This document shows positions 14,352 to 14,354 of a DNA stretch of 14,354 nucleotides, one piece after another (within the stretch, counting starts at the first letter, position 1; each line of letters opens with the position of its first letter). The position numbers and the translations under genes were made by a program. Source of the stretch: DATLFI01 sp035524895 (GTDB lineage Bacteria; Acidobacteriota; Thermoanaerobaculia; Multivoradales; Multivoraceae); contig DATLFI010000164.1 in the NCBI GenBank assembly GCA_035524895.1, positions 1 to 14,354 of the forward strand. Direction: 5' to 3'. Below the pieces are notes generated by a model. That model ran no database searches. It had not been told where the DNA came from and saw only the letters and a program-made list of their open reading frames with translations.

Positions 14352-14354
14352 CCC

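Overview
The window is GC-rich, gene-dense DNA from a Gram-negative bacterium. It encodes a TonB-dependent outer-membrane receptor, exported or periplasmic enzymes and a copper/zinc superoxide dismutase. The mix of families (decayed TIGR02999-like ECF sigma factor, Uma2 nuclease, DUF2911, baeRF3, a large TonB-dependent receptor) resembles Acidobacteriota, Myxococcota or related environmental lineages. The sequence alone does not fix the phylum. No tRNA, rRNA, CRISPR array or insertion sequence was seen.

Layout. 1-1414: the wreck of two genes. The 5' half of an FAD-linked oxidase (+) is joined to a 3'-truncated, internally deleted sigma-54 activator (-). 1532-5532: an intact TonB-dependent receptor (+) and an intact tannase/feruloyl-esterase-family enzyme (-). 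They converge on a shared hairpin terminator, and the esterase start is preceded by a phased pair of palindromic decamers that look like an operator. 5596-6489: a stand-alone 5'-3' exonuclease (-). 6746-7555: a membrane-anchored GAF-domain protein (+). 7562-9416: a two-gene (-) unit in which a baeRF3-type release-factor homologue overlaps a DUF2062 membrane protein. 9740-10366: a Cu/Zn superoxide dismutase (+). 10436-about 10830: a dead ECF sigma factor interrupted by a CTAG tandem repeat. 10985-11587: a Uma2-family nuclease (+). 11611-12925: a small membrane protein and a frameshifted membrane/coiled-coil gene (-). 13084-13635: an exported DUF2911 protein (-). 13895-14233: an ABM-type monooxygenase (+). 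14236-14351: a long, highly structured inverted repeat at the right edge.

How it fits together. The clearest functional pair is the receptor plus the secreted esterase. One could import, and the other cleave, a phenolic or other ester; this is inferred from context. The decayed activator beside the receptor may once have controlled it. The other genes look like independent housekeeping, stress or signalling units.

The most notable general feature is uneven decay. Eleven reading frames are intact, while four loci (FAD oxidase, sigma-54 activator, ECF sigma, 11918-12925) carry truncations, deletions or frameshifts. Random sequencing error would not cluster like this, although single-base indels should still be checked against reads. 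I did not find a convincing new multi-gene defence or mobile system. The best candidates for something undescribed are the right-edge structured palindrome, the esterase operator and the baeRF3-DUF2062 pair.
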